This document shows, piece by piece, positions 7,997 through 17,028 of a stretch of 64,000 nucleotides of DNA (positions are counted from its first letter, which is position 1; every line of letters begins with the position of its first letter). A model generated the notes under the pieces. The model was not told where the DNA came from, ran no database searches, and saw only the letters and a list, made by a program, of their open reading frames with translations. The stretch covers positions 2,108,001 to 2,172,000 of the forward strand of contig NZ_JAIHLP010000002.1 in NCBI RefSeq assembly GCF_020009625.1. The letters run 5' to 3'. Made by a program: the position numbers and the translations under genes. The stretch is from Leifsonia poae (lineage in GTDB: Bacteria; Actinomycetota; Actinomycetes; Actinomycetales; Microbacteriaceae).

Positions 7997-9003
7997 CGCA
8001 GAACGTGGCGCAGGCCGCGCCTCAGGAGCGCACACAGGGAACGAGCGAACCCGGCCGGATCGCGCAGCTCGTGCGTCGCCAGGAGTTCACCCTCGTGCTG
8101 GTCGTGCTCGTGATCGGCATCATCGCGGCGATCCTCAACCCGGTCTTCATCAGCAGCAACAACCTGATCGAGCTGGCGCGAGCCACTGTGATCTACTTCA
8201 TCATGGCGTGCGGCGCGACCCTCATCACGATCGGGGGCGGGCTGGACTTCTCGGTCGGCTCCGTGTTCACGCTCGGCGGCATCGCGACCGCCTGGGGAAT
8301 GAGCATCGGGGTGCCCTGGCCCTTCGCCATCGTCATCGGGTTGCTCTCCGGCACGATCGCCGGGCTGGTCAACGCCCTCATCATCGAGAGGCTCGGCGTG
8401 CCGCCCATCATCACCACACTGGGCACCTTCTACATCATCTCCGGCCTCATCGTGGTGTTCTCGGGAGGCAACGACATCGTGGGGCTCTCCCCCACGTTCG
8501 AGCTGCTCGGTCAGGGATCGCTCTACGGCATCCCTCTGGTGGTGCTCTACGCGATCATCATTGGGGTCGTGTTCTGGATCCTCCTGGAGAAGACCCGATT
8601 CGGATACAACGTGCGCGCCATCGGAGGCAACCGTGCCGCAGCGGTCACCAACGGCATCTCGGCGACCTCCATCAACCGGTGGCTCTACGCCCTCGGCGGG
8701 CTGCTGGCCGCTCTCGCTGGGATCATCTACACGGCGCGCACCGGCAGCGGCCAGGTCAGCGCCGGCGGCGCCTCGGTGACGCTCGTCGTGACGAGCGCCG
8801 TCCTGATCGGCGGCACGAGCCTCTTCGGCGGCCTGGGGACCATCACCGGCACGGCGATCGGGGCTCTCCTGTTCGCCGAGATCGATAACGGGCTCGCGCT
8901 CTCCAACATCCCGCCGCTGTACCTCAACATCGTGATCGGCAGCATCCTGATCCTGGCCGTGGCCGCCGACTACGTGCGACGCAAGCGGCTGTATCGCCGC
9001 TGA
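7993..9003 (+). CDS. Sugar ABC transporter permease (BPD_transp_2 family)
   Basis: A 336-residue polytopic membrane protein of the ribose/fructose importer class, with about eight to ten hydrophobic segments from residue 33 onwards. The conserved GGGLDFSVGSVFTL region (81-94) follows TM3. A cytoplasmic loop containing AIGGNRAAAVTNGI corresponds to the EAA-like coupling helix. It starts at ATG 7993 within an ATGA overlap with the ATPase stop. Together with the two preceding genes it forms a complete homodimeric importer. Confidence 0.88.
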   Translation: MTQNVAQAAPQERTQGTSEPGRIAQLVRRQEFTLVLVVLVIGIIAAILNPVFISSNNLIELARATVIYFIMACGATLITIGGGLDFSVGSVFTLGGIATAWGMSIGVPWPFAIVIGLLSGTIAGLVNALIIERLGVPPIITTLGTFYIISGLIVVFSGGNDIVGLSPTFELLGQGSLYGIPLVVLYAIIIGVVFWILLEKTRFGYNVRAIGGNRAAAVTNGISATSINRWLYALGGLLAALAGIIYTARTGSGQVSAGGASVTLVVTSAVLIGGTSLFGGLGTITGTAIGALLFAEIDNGLALSNIPPLYLNIVIGSILILAVAADYVRRKRLYRR

Positions 9004-9022
9004 GACCACGGAAGAGCATTCA

Positions 9023-10528
9023 ATGACCACCGACGACAAGCAAGGAATCAGCGTGAGCGCCCGTCTCAACACCCGAACGCTCGACTCCCTCGCCGCCCGG
9101 GTCCGCGTTCCGGACTACGACCGTTCGTCTGTGCGAACCGGGATCGTCCACTTCGGCGTCGGCGGTTTCCATCGTTCGCACCAAGCGGTGGTCATCGACG
9201 ATCTGCTCGCCCGCGGCGAACTCGATTGGGGGATCTGCGGGGTCGGCCTGCTGCCGGCCGACGCTGGGATGGCGCGCGCGCTGGCCGATCAGGACAACCT
9301 CTACACGCTCATCGAACGTGCGCCGGATGGGTCCGAGGCGGTGAGGGTGGTCGGCTCCATCGTCGACTACGCCTACGCACCAGACGACCCCGAGGCCGTA
9401 CTCAACCGCCTCACCAGCCCGACGGTGCACATCGTCTCCCTCACGATCACCGAGGGCGGCTACTTCCTCGACCACCGCACGGGTGCGTTCGACCCTGACG
9501 CCGACGCGATCCGACGTGATGGCGCCTCGCCGTCACGTCCGTCGACCGCATTCGGGTTCATCGTCGAGGCCCTCCACCGCCGGCGGGAGCTCGGGATTCC
9601 CCCGTTCACCGTGATGTCCTGCGACAACATCCGGTCGAACGGCCGGGTCGCACGCGACGCCACCGTCGGGATGGCTCGGTCGCGATCCGAGAATCTCGCC
9701 GGCTGGATCGAAGAGAACGTCGCATTCCCGAACTCCATGGTCGATCGGATCACCCCGGTGACGACCGATGAGGATCGGGCGAGGCTGCGGGCCGAGGGGA
9801 TCGAAGACCACCGGCCGGTGGTGTGCGAGCCCTTCTTCCAGTGGGTGCTCGAAGACGATTTCCGGTCGGGTCGCCCGCCCTACGAGCTCGCCGGAGTCGA
9901 CGTCGTCACGGATGTGGCCCCCTACGAGCTCATGAAACTGCGACTCCTCAACGGAGCCCACCAGGTGCTCGCCTCCCTCGCCGCGGTGGCCGGACACACC
10001 TTCGTGCACGAAGCAGCCCAAGACGCTCCGTTCGCGAGCCTCCTGCAGAACTACTGGGCACAGGAGGCGATCCCCGGCCTCGACCCGCTCCCCGGAGTGG
10101 ACTACGGCGACTACGCCCGCTCGCTCCTGGAGCGGTTCCGGAATCCGTTCATCGGCGACACGCTGGAACGCCTCGTGACCGACTCGACGAACCGCATCCC
10201 GGTCTTCCTCCTTCCTGTCGTCGCCGATCGGATGCGACGGAACCTGCCTTCGGAGGCGGCGACGCTGGCGATCGCCGGCTGGGCCCGGTATGCGGAGGGG
10301 GCCGACGATGACGGCCGGATCCTGCGCCTCCACGATGCCCGCGCAGACGATCTCCGCGAGCGCGCAGCGCGGTGGCCGAGCGACGTTGATGCCTTCATCG
10401 ATAACCGCGACGTGTTCGGCGACCTCGCCGATGAGCCGGATTTTCGCCGCGACTACCGCGAAGCCTCCGACCGCATCCACCGGCTCGGAGCCCGCGCGGC
10501 GGTGATCGCCACCGTCGAGCGTCGGTGA
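9023..10528 (+). CDS. Long-chain polyol dehydrogenase (mannitol dehydrogenase family)
   Basis: The 501-residue protein belongs to the polyol-specific long-chain dehydrogenase family (mannitol 2-dehydrogenase, fructuronate/tagaturonate reductase). The N-terminal nucleotide-binding segment is IVHFGVGGFHRSHQA (41-55), a DNIRSNG motif lies mid-protein, and the catalytic KxxxxNxxH signature is at Lys305, Asn310, His313. It would interconvert a hexitol and a ketose, or a hexuronate pair, with NAD(P). As the last gene of the importer operon it probably performs the first intracellular step on the imported substrate. ATG 9023 follows GGAAGAG, and GTG 9053 after AAGGA is a workable alternative. Confidence 0.87.
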   Translation: MTTDDKQGISVSARLNTRTLDSLAARVRVPDYDRSSVRTGIVHFGVGGFHRSHQAVVIDDLLARGELDWGICGVGLLPADAGMARALADQDNLYTLIERAPDGSEAVRVVGSIVDYAYAPDDPEAVLNRLTSPTVHIVSLTITEGGYFLDHRTGAFDPDADAIRRDGASPSRPSTAFGFIVEALHRRRELGIPPFTVMSCDNIRSNGRVARDATVGMARSRSENLAGWIEENVAFPNSMVDRITPVTTDEDRARLRAEGIEDHRPVVCEPFFQWVLEDDFRSGRPPYELAGVDVVTDVAPYELMKLRLLNGAHQVLASLAAVAGHTFVHEAAQDAPFASLLQNYWAQEAIPGLDPLPGVDYGDYARSLLERFRNPFIGDTLERLVTDSTNRIPVFLLPVVADRMRRNLPSEAATLAIAGWARYAEGADDDGRILRLHDARADDLRERAARWPSDVDAFIDNRDVFGDLADEPDFRRDYREASDRIHRLGARAAVIATVERR

Positions 10529-10567
10529 CCGCGGAGCCGGCGGCCGTGGGGGCCGACGTCTGCGGGG

Positions 10568-11884
10568 TCAGCCCGTCGGGCCGGGACCGGCCACGGACGC
10601 CGTCAGCGGCTCGCCGCCCGACCGGTTGGCGAAGCAGTAGTACGAGCGCTGGCCGTCTTTCCACTGCTTCTCGGTGGCCGGGTATGTTCCCTGCAGTTGG
10701 AGGTCGGGGTAGGCGGCCGCCGCATCCAAGTTGATGATGCCGGGCTTCGTGCAGAGCACGTTGATCTGCTGGGCGAGCGCGTCTGCGCCGGGATAGGGAG
10801 CGGCCGGATCGCTCGAGAACAGGTTCGTGTAGACCAGCTGCGCAGCGTGCGGGGTGGCGCAGTCGACGACGGTGAACGTCTCCGCCCAGGGCGAGGTGTA
10901 CGGCTGCAGGCACTCGCCGCCGCCGAGGGTGCTCCACGCGAATGTACCGGCCGGTTTCGGACCGGCGGGCTTCGGCTGCACCGTGGGGGTCGGAGTGGGT
11001 GTCGGTGTCGGCGTCGTCTTCGCGGTCGCGCTGGAGCTCGGCGCCGGGCCGGCCGCGCCGAACAGCGACGGTAGCCGGGTACCCAGAGCGAACAGGGCGA
11101 TCAGGACGAGCACCGCGGCAAGGCCTCCGGCAACGAAGAACAGCGTGCGGTTCGCTCGACCCGGCGCGGCGCCACCCCGGGGCGGACGGCCACCCCGGGC
11201 GGAACCGGTACCACTGGGGCCGTCGGGCGCGACAACGGCGGTCGGGACTGCGGCGGTCGGCGCAGCAGCACTGGGGGTCTGCGCGGGAGTGGCCTCGGGG
11301 AACAGGATGGTGTCGGCCGAGGGCGCCGGCGGAGCAGGAGCGGGGGCAGCGAACGCGGTGGTGTCGGCTTCTGACAGAGGGAGGAGCGTCGTTGCAGCGT
11401 CCGCTCCCGGGGTGGCCTCATCGGCGGCCTCGAAGGGTGCGAAGGGATCGAAGGGCTCGAAGGGCTCGCTCATTTCGGCGAGGCTCTCCGCGTCCAACGG
11501 CTGGGTGGCCGGCGAGGGAAGCGCCCCCATCAGCAGTGCCGCCGCCTCGAGCGGGGGGACAGCACCGGATGCGTTATCGCGGTGATCCTGAGGAACGGTC
11601 GGGGGCACCGGATCAGGGTCACCGTTTCGGCCGCTGAGCAGGGCCGCGATCTCGGATGTGTCGAGCTTCGCCGTCGGGGTGTCCGCTGCGGTCGCCCGCG
11701 CTACGTCATCGGCCGGGTCGGTGATCGGCGCGACGACCGGAGGGACCGCCGTGGGCGGGGTCGGGACCGCGGACGGGGTCAGCGCCTCGGGTGCCGGCAG
11801 AGCGCCAGGCTCTTCCGCGTCGGCGGGTTTCGGCGCGGGTAGCACTCCCGGAAGAACGATGATCCCTGTCGTATCACCGATCAC
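10568..11884 (-). CDS. Proline/alanine-rich membrane protein with extracytoplasmic septum-formation-like domain
   Basis: 438 residues in three parts: a low-complexity Pro/Ala/acidic cytoplasmic region (1 to about 230), one membrane segment (about 246-272, FFVAGGLAAVLVLIALFALG), and an outside domain after a TPTPTPTP linker. The outside domain has four cysteines (GGECLQPY, VVDCATPHAAQ, LCTKPG, YYCFANR) and the Cys-x-x-x-His pattern seen in the actinobacterial 'septum formation' domain, so two disulfides are likely. Its start (ATG 11884) overlaps the stop of the upstream proline-rich gene by 4 bp, and it is third in a pyrE-led operon. The division role is by family resemblance only. Confidence 0.62.
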   Translation of the reverse strand: MIGDTTGIIVLPGVLPAPKPADAEEPGALPAPEALTPSAVPTPPTAVPPVVAPITDPADDVARATAADTPTAKLDTSEIAALLSGRNGDPDPVPPTVPQDHRDNASGAVPPLEAAALLMGALPSPATQPLDAESLAEMSEPFEPFDPFAPFEAADEATPGADAATTLLPLSEADTTAFAAPAPAPPAPSADTILFPEATPAQTPSAAAPTAAVPTAVVAPDGPSGTGSARGGRPPRGGAAPGRANRTLFFVAGGLAAVLVLIALFALGTRLPSLFGAAGPAPSSSATAKTTPTPTPTPTPTVQPKPAGPKPAGTFAWSTLGGGECLQPYTSPWAETFTVVDCATPHAAQLVYTNLFSSDPAAPYPGADALAQQINVLCTKPGIINLDAAAAYPDLQLQGTYPATEKQWKDGQRSYYCFANRSGGEPLTASVAGPGPTG

Positions 11885-13344
11885 CGACCGGCTTGTCTTC
11901 TCGGGGAGGGCTCGGATTCGTCCTCGAACAGGCCGAGAAGCGCGGCGAGGCCGTGACCTTCGTCCGCATCGGCATCGTCCGCGACAGCCGGTTCGGCAAC
12001 AGCCGGTTCGGCAGCGGCCGGTTCGGCGGTTTCAGGTACCGCGGCGGTCGGTTCGGCGCGCTCGGGGGCGACGGGTGTCGCATCCGGAATCGCACTATCG
12101 GGGGCGGCGACCGGCGCCGGCGGCGGTGTCAGGACGATCGGGGGCTCGACGGTACTCGGTGCGGGGGCGGCCGACGGAACAGCCGGCCCGCCTGCGTGCG
12201 CGGGGCCCGGTGACCCGCCCTCGCGAGCCGGGGGGATCGCCTCCACCGGCCGGGTGAAGAAGCTCGGCTCGGAGACCGGTTCCGGGGCGGCGGGGGCTTC
12301 GTCGCCGGGTGCCGGGGCGGCGGTCGCAAAAGGGTTCCAGGACGACGGGACGGTGGCCTGCTCCTGCTCCTGCTCCTCGCCCGCGGATTCGGGTGCATCG
12401 TTCTCGGGCGGAACGGCAGCGTTCCACGAGGGCGGAACGGGCATCCGCAGAGCCGCGGCGAAACTCGGCGGTTCGAAGCGCGGCGGCTCCGGCGCGGCAG
12501 TCGGCTCTACTGGAGCAGGGGACGCGCCGGCGGGCGCCGGCTCGAATGCGGGCGGCTCGAATGCAGGCAGCTCAGCGGGAGCCGACTCGACGGGAGCCGA
12601 CTCGACGGGCGCAGGCTCGACCGACACGGGTTCAACAGGCGGCTCGACCGGCGCGGGCTCGACGGCGGCCGGAACCGGCGGCGCCGGGAAGACCGCGGTG
12701 GGTGGCGCCACCGCATCCTCCGTCTCGGCACCGTTCGGGGTCTCGTCAACAGCAGCGGAAGCGGCCACCCGCGGATCGCTGCCGACACCCGGGGTCAGGT
12801 TCCAGACGAAGGGCGCGGCCGGCGCCTCGTCGGGCGACTCCGATGCCGGGCGCGCGGAATCGGAGGAGGGCGTGACGTGGTCGCCCGCGGAGGGAACCGC
12901 GGGCACGATCGGAGCCTGCAGCGCGACCCCGGGGGCGAGCGGCGGCTCGTCGGGTTCCCCCGGCGAGCGCAGGAAAAGCTCGAACGTGTCCTCTGGGCGG
13001 CTGAACTGCGGGTCGAATGCGGGAACAGCCTGTTCGGTCGGCGCCGACTCCTCCGGAACCGACTCCTCCGGAACCGACTCGACGGGCGGTTGCGCGGCGG
13101 GCGGCACGACCGGTTCGGGCGACACGACCGGTTCGGGCGACACGACCGGTTCGGGCGGCACGACCGGTTCGGGCGGCACGACCGGTTCGGGCGCATCCGG
13201 TGCCTTGTCATCCGCCCCCGCGACCACGCGCCCGCCCGTCAGCTGCTGGAGCAGCCATTCGGAGCTGCCGAACTCAGGCTCCGGCGCGCCGGCGTCGCCG
13301 TCGGCCGTCGGGTCGCCGTCGTTCCCGCCGCGGTGGTCGGCCAC
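11881..13344 (-). CDS. Long proline/glutamate-rich low-complexity protein
   Basis: 487 residues of mostly Pro, Glu, Ala and Val, with no recognisable globular domain. Two short ends look conserved rather than random: an N-terminal FGSSEWLLQQLTGG (about 26-39) and a C-terminal GLAALLGLFEDE motif. Such terminal peptides often dock to a partner. Between them lie five PEPVVPP-type repeats coded by an 18-bp tandem repeat, then many PAxVEPAPVE units. It starts at GTG 13344, which shares its G with the TAG stop of pyrE, and its stop overlaps the next gene by 4 bp. Function unknown. The coupling suggests it works with the membrane protein downstream, perhaps as a disordered scaffold at the envelope. 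Confidence 0.6.
   Translation of the reverse strand: MADHRGGNDGDPTADGDAGAPEPEFGSSEWLLQQLTGGRVVAGADDKAPDAPEPVVPPEPVVPPEPVVSPEPVVSPEPVVPPAAQPPVESVPEESVPEESAPTEQAVPAFDPQFSRPEDTFELFLRSPGEPDEPPLAPGVALQAPIVPAVPSAGDHVTPSSDSARPASESPDEAPAAPFVWNLTPGVGSDPRVAASAAVDETPNGAETEDAVAPPTAVFPAPPVPAAVEPAPVEPPVEPVSVEPAPVESAPVESAPAELPAFEPPAFEPAPAGASPAPVEPTAAPEPPRFEPPSFAAALRMPVPPSWNAAVPPENDAPESAGEEQEQEQATVPSSWNPFATAAPAPGDEAPAAPEPVSEPSFFTRPVEAIPPAREGGSPGPAHAGGPAVPSAAPAPSTVEPPIVLTPPPAPVAAPDSAIPDATPVAPERAEPTAAVPETAEPAAAEPAVAEPAVADDADADEGHGLAALLGLFEDESEPSPRRQAGR
13105..13194. repeat. Five tandem 18-bp repeats inside the proline-rich gene
   Basis: The unit CACGACCGGTTCGGGCGA (last base varies) is repeated five times without gaps. 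On the minus strand it encodes the (S/P)PEPVV hexapeptide near the N-terminus. The phase keeps the frame, so copy number can change length without breaking the protein. Confidence 0.9.
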
Positions 13345-13892
13345 TATTCGAGCCCCAGATCCTCGAGACCGATGGCGGCGAAGTAGGGGAATCCGGCCTC
13401 TTCGATGATCTCGCGGGCACCGGTATTGCGATCGACGACGACGGCGACGCCGACGACGATGGCACCGACCTTCTTGAGCGCCTCGATCGCTTTCAGCGGC
13501 GAGCCGCCGGTGGTCGAGGTGTCTTCGAGCACGATCACGCGCTTGCCCTGGAGGTCGGGGCCCTCCACCTGCTTGCCGCGCCCGTGGTCCTTGGGCTCCT
13601 TGCGCACCACGAACGCGTCGTACGCGAGACCGCGCGCGGCGCCCTGATGCAGAATCGCCGCGGCCACCGGGTCGGCTCCCATCGTCATGCCGCCGACGGC
13701 GACGACATCCGGAACCTCGCCGATCAGATCGAGCATCACCTGGCCGATGAGCGGTGCGACGCGGTGGTCGAGACTCACCTTGCGCAGATCGACGTAGTAG
13801 GTCGCCTTCTTCCCGCTGGTCAACGTGAAGTCGCCGTGGAACACGGCGTCGGCCGAGATGTAGTCGATGAGCTGCTGTCTTGCGTCGGTCAC
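13344..13892 (-). CDS. pyrE: Orotate phosphoribosyltransferase
   Basis: A 182-residue cytoplasmic enzyme converting orotate and PRPP to OMP in pyrimidine synthesis. It has the type I phosphoribosyltransferase PRPP loop VIVLEDTSTTGG (119-130), the flexible catalytic loop RKEPKDHGRGK (97-107) and the GGMTMGADP phosphate-binding segment (67-75). GTG 13892 is the chosen start because the residues that follow (TDARQQLIDYI) match family N-termini and a longer extension does not. It is the first gene of a three-gene overlapping unit with the two proline-rich proteins. Confidence 0.92.
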   Translation of the reverse strand: MTDARQQLIDYISADAVFHGDFTLTSGKKATYYVDLRKVSLDHRVAPLIGQVMLDLIGEVPDVVAVGGMTMGADPVAAAILHQGAARGLAYDAFVVRKEPKDHGRGKQVEGPDLQGKRVIVLEDTSTTGGSPLKAIEALKKVGAIVVGVAVVVDRNTGAREIIEEAGFPYFAAIGLEDLGLE

Positions 13893-14015
13893 GTCCCCGA
13901 TTCTAGAGGGCAACCGGAAGGATACGCCTCCCCTGCAAGACAAGCGGAGTCCCCGCCCTCCACAGGTTCCCGCCCCGGCTGGAGACCGGTCGGTGGCGGC
14001 CGATACCATCGGGGC

Positions 14016-14861
14016 ATGCGCGTTGCGACCTGGAATGTGAACTCGATCCGCACCCGAGTGGGGCGGGTCGTCGACTGGATGGTGCGAGAAGACATCGATG
14101 TCCTCGCCATGCAGGAGATCAAGTGCAAGCCGGAGCAGTTCCCCGCGCAGGCCTTCGACGACGCCGGCTACGACCTCGCCATCCACGGGCTCAACCAGTG
14201 GAACGGCGTCGCCATCGCCAGCCGGCTCCCGCTGGAAGACGTCGAAGTCGGCTTCCCCGATATGCCCGGGTTCCTGAAAGGGCACGACGGTCCCGACCTG
14301 CCCCAGGAGGCGCGGGCGATCGGCGCGACGGTAGACGGCATCCGGGTGTGGAGCCTCTACGTGCCGAACGGCCGAGCCCTCGACGATCCGCACTACCACT
14401 ACAAACTCGACTGGCTGGCCACGCTGGCGGCAGACACCCAGCGCTGGCTCGCAGAGAAGCCCGATCTTCCGCTGGCGCTCATGGGTGACTGGAACGTGGC
14501 GCCGCTCGACTCCGATGTGGGCGACCCGACCATCGTCCAAGGCGTCTCCACCCATGTCTCACCGGCCGAACGCAGCGCATTCAGCGCGTTCGAGAAGGTC
14601 GGCCTCACCGACGTCGTGCGACCCCTCGTTCCCGACGGGTACACCTATTGGGACTACAAACAGCTGCGGTTCCCCCGCAACGAGGGCATGCGTATCGACT
14701 TCATCCTCGGCTCGAAGCCGTTCGCCGACCTCGTCACCGGAGCGAGCATTCATCGCAATGAGCGCAAAGGCGACGCCCCGAGCGATCACGTTCCGGTCGT
14801 CGTCGATCTCGATCTCGCTGCCGACGAAGACGACGACGATCGGCCGATGATCTTCGGCTGA
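14016..14861 (+). CDS. xth: Exodeoxyribonuclease III / AP endonuclease
   Basis: A 281-residue protein of the ExoIII/APE1 fold, for base-excision repair of abasic sites. Metal and active-site residues are in place: Asn7 (TWNVNS), Glu34 (MQEIK), the YVPNG loop (115-119), Asp158 and Asn160 (GDWNVAP), and Asp257/His258 in PSDHVPV. The last 20 residues form an acidic tail. ATG 14016 lies 123 bp from the pyrE start, so the two genes are divergent and share an upstream region. Confidence 0.92.
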   Translation: MRVATWNVNSIRTRVGRVVDWMVREDIDVLAMQEIKCKPEQFPAQAFDDAGYDLAIHGLNQWNGVAIASRLPLEDVEVGFPDMPGFLKGHDGPDLPQEARAIGATVDGIRVWSLYVPNGRALDDPHYHYKLDWLATLAADTQRWLAEKPDLPLALMGDWNVAPLDSDVGDPTIVQGVSTHVSPAERSAFSAFEKVGLTDVVRPLVPDGYTYWDYKQLRFPRNEGMRIDFILGSKPFADLVTGASIHRNERKGDAPSDHVPVVVDLDLAADEDDDDRPMIFG

Positions 14862-14928
14862 CATCGCCTTCCTGCGCGATCACGCAACCGTTCAGCCAAC
14901 GCCCACCGGCGCGCCCAACACAACTTTC

Positions 14929-14938
14929 GTTACGTAAC
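14929..14938. promoter_or_regulatory. Palindrome upstream of nitrate/sulfonate-type ABC operon
   Basis: GTTACGTAAC is a perfect 10-bp palindrome in a locally AT-rich patch of a GC-rich intergenic region, about 90 bp before the ATPase start. It is the only evident operator-like site for this operon, and the regulator is not encoded next to it. Confidence 0.4.
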
Positions 14939-15028
14939 ATTTCCTTTCTCTCAGCAACGGCCGCCGCGGGCCGGTAGCTTCGGAGGTCCGGCACCCCCAA
15001 CCGTCTGCCCGACTCCGGAGCGAGAACC

Positions 15029-15895
15029 ATGTCGTCACCGTCAGCCTTCCCCGTCGAATTCGTCGACGTCGGGCGCACCTTCGTCGTGCAGAAGAGCCGC
15101 CGGAACCGCGACGCCGTCGCATCCGATGCCGGTGGTCGCCGGCCCGTGCTGCGCGATGTCTCGCTCGACGTGCAGGCCGGCGAGGTCGTGGCCATCCTCG
15201 GCGCGAGCGGATGCGGGAAGTCAACGCTGCTGCGCATCGCGGGCGGCCTCGACACCCCCACAGCGGGGTCCGCCCGCATCGACGGAACCACGGTGACCGG
15301 TGTCGACGCGCGCTGCGCCGTCGGGTTCCAAGAACCGCGCCTGCTCCCCTGGAGGACACTCGCGGCCAACGTCGCCCTCGGCCTCCCGCGCGGACTCGGC
15401 CGTCGCGAGGGCGCCGACCGCGTCGCTCGGCTGCTCGACCTCGTCGCCCTCTCGTCGTCGGCGGCGCTGCGCCCCCGCGAAGTGTCCGGCGGGATGGCCC
15501 AACGCGCCTCCCTGGCCCGTGCCCTGGCCCGCAATCCGGGCGTGCTCCTGCTCGACGAGCCCTTCGGCGCCCTGGATGCGCTCACCCGCCTCAAAATGCA
15601 AGACCTCCTGCTCGACGTTCACCGCGCCGCGCCCACGACGATCCTCCTCGTCACCCACGACGTGGACGAGGCTCTTCAGCTCGCCGACCGCATCATCCTG
15701 CTGGGCGCCGAGGAGGGACGACCCGGCGCGACGATCCAGCGCGTCGTCACCGTGCCGGGCAGTCGACCGCGCGACCGGGGTTCGGCCGAACTCGCACAGT
15801 TGCGGGCCGAACTCCTCGACGGCCTCGGCATCGACCGCCACGGCCACGCACACGGCGTCTCGGTCTCCTCCACGATTCCTGCCTTCCCCTACTAA
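15029..15895 (+). CDS. ABC transporter ATP-binding protein, nitrate/sulfonate/taurine type
   Basis: A 288-residue ATPase of the SsuB/TauB class. Walker A is GASGCGKST (58-66), the Q-loop is in GFQEPRLLPW (99-108), the signature is VSGGMAQR (152-159), and Walker B is VLLLDEPFGALD (172-183). GFQEPRLLPW and the SGGMxQR variant of the signature are typical of importers for nitrate, sulfonates and related anions. The C-terminus is extended by about 40 residues beyond the core. ATG 15029 follows a GGAGCGAG site. A lipoprotein and a permease gene follow on the same strand. Confidence 0.87.
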   Translation: MSSPSAFPVEFVDVGRTFVVQKSRRNRDAVASDAGGRRPVLRDVSLDVQAGEVVAILGASGCGKSTLLRIAGGLDTPTAGSARIDGTTVTGVDARCAVGFQEPRLLPWRTLAANVALGLPRGLGRREGADRVARLLDLVALSSSAALRPREVSGGMAQRASLARALARNPGVLLLDEPFGALDALTRLKMQDLLLDVHRAAPTTILLVTHDVDEALQLADRIILLGAEEGRPGATIQRVVTVPGSRPRDRGSAELAQLRAELLDGLGIDRHGHAHGVSVSSTIPAFPY

Positions 15896-15989
15896 TCCAC
15901 AGCTTCGTCAGCGGCCGGGCTTCGGGCCCGGCCGACGGCGAGGCTGGAATCACCACAGCACACCGACCACAGCATCTCTGAGAGGCACC

Positions 15990-17021
15990 ATGCGTAAACC
16001 CACACTCGTCACCGCCGCCATCGCGATCGCCGCAGCCGCCGGCCTGATGCTCTCCGGCTGCGTCGCCGGAGAGGGAGCCGACGCGGCCGGCAGCTCGTCC
16101 GGCGTCACGAAAGGCGGAACGCTCAACATCGACTTCGCGACCTACAACCCGCTGAGTCTCGTCATCAAGAAAGAGGGCTGGCTCGAGAAGGCGCTCAAGA
16201 AGCAGGACATCACGGTCAACTGGGTGCAGTCCGCCGGCTCGAACAAGGCGAACGAGGCACTGCGCTCCGGGGCGATCGACGTCGGCTCCACGGCCGGCTC
16301 GGCCGCTCTGCTCGCCCGCTCGAACGGTTCACCGATCCAGGCCATCGACATCTTCTCCCAGCCCGAGTGGTCGGCGATCGTAGTCGGCGCGAACTCGCCC
16401 ATCACCTCGGTGAAGCAGCTCAAGGGCAAGCAGATCGCCGCCACCAAGGGAACCGACCCCTACTTCTTCCTGCTGCAGGCGCTCGAAGCCAACGGTCTGT
16501 CGGCCGACGATGTCACCATCCAGAACCTGCAGCACGCCGACGGGTGGGCCGCACTTCAGAACGGCTCGGTGGATGCGTGGAGCGGCCTCGACCCGATCAT
16601 GGCGAACGCCGAGAAGAGCGGCGCGAAGCTCATCTACCGCAACGTGGCCTTCAACACCTACGGCTTCTTGAACGCCACCGAGTCCTTCCTCAAGGCGAAG
16701 CCCGATGTGGCACAGACCGTGGTGAACACATATGAGTATGCCCGCGCCTGGGCTCAGAAGCACCCCGACCAGACTGCGACGATCCTCTCCGACGTCGCCG
16801 GCATCGATCCGGCAGTGGCCTCCACGGTCATCTCCGAGCGCACCAACCTCGACGTCTCGCCGATCCCCGGCGAAGCCCAGCTCGCGGTGCTCAAGAAGGT
16901 CGGGCCGATCTTCGTGGCCTCGGGCGACGTGAAGACCCAGTCAGACATCGACACCGCACTGAAGACGCTGCTCAACCCGACCTTCGTCAAGAAGGCCGAC
17001 CCGAGCGCCATCGGAGGCTGA
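15990..17021 (+). CDS. ABC transporter substrate-binding lipoprotein, sulfonate/nitrate type
   Basis: A 343-residue lipoprotein (LMLSGC, lipidated Cys24) of the SsuA/TauA/NMT1-like type II binding fold. After the linker it begins TLNIDFATYNPLSLVIKKEGWLEKAL, the family's opening where the ligand-binding lobe meets the N-terminal helix. GAIDVGSTAGSAALLA and LKGKQIAATKGTDPYFF are further family landmarks. The ligand is probably an aliphatic sulfonate or similar small anion, but the actual compound is not predictable. The 94-bp gap to the ATPase gene and the 7-bp gap to the permease support one operon. Confidence 0.85.
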   Translation: MRKPTLVTAAIAIAAAAGLMLSGCVAGEGADAAGSSSGVTKGGTLNIDFATYNPLSLVIKKEGWLEKALKKQDITVNWVQSAGSNKANEALRSGAIDVGSTAGSAALLARSNGSPIQAIDIFSQPEWSAIVVGANSPITSVKQLKGKQIAATKGTDPYFFLLQALEANGLSADDVTIQNLQHADGWAALQNGSVDAWSGLDPIMANAEKSGAKLIYRNVAFNTYGFLNATESFLKAKPDVAQTVVNTYEYARAWAQKHPDQTATILSDVAGIDPAVASTVISERTNLDVSPIPGEAQLAVLKKVGPIFVASGDVKTQSDIDTALKTLLNPTFVKKADPSAIGG

Positions 17022-17028
17022 CCGGTAC

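Noticed and set aside
13105..13194. CRISPR-like array
   Set aside because: Repeats are contiguous without spacers, lie in frame within a coding gene and encode a PEPVV peptide. No cas genes are present.
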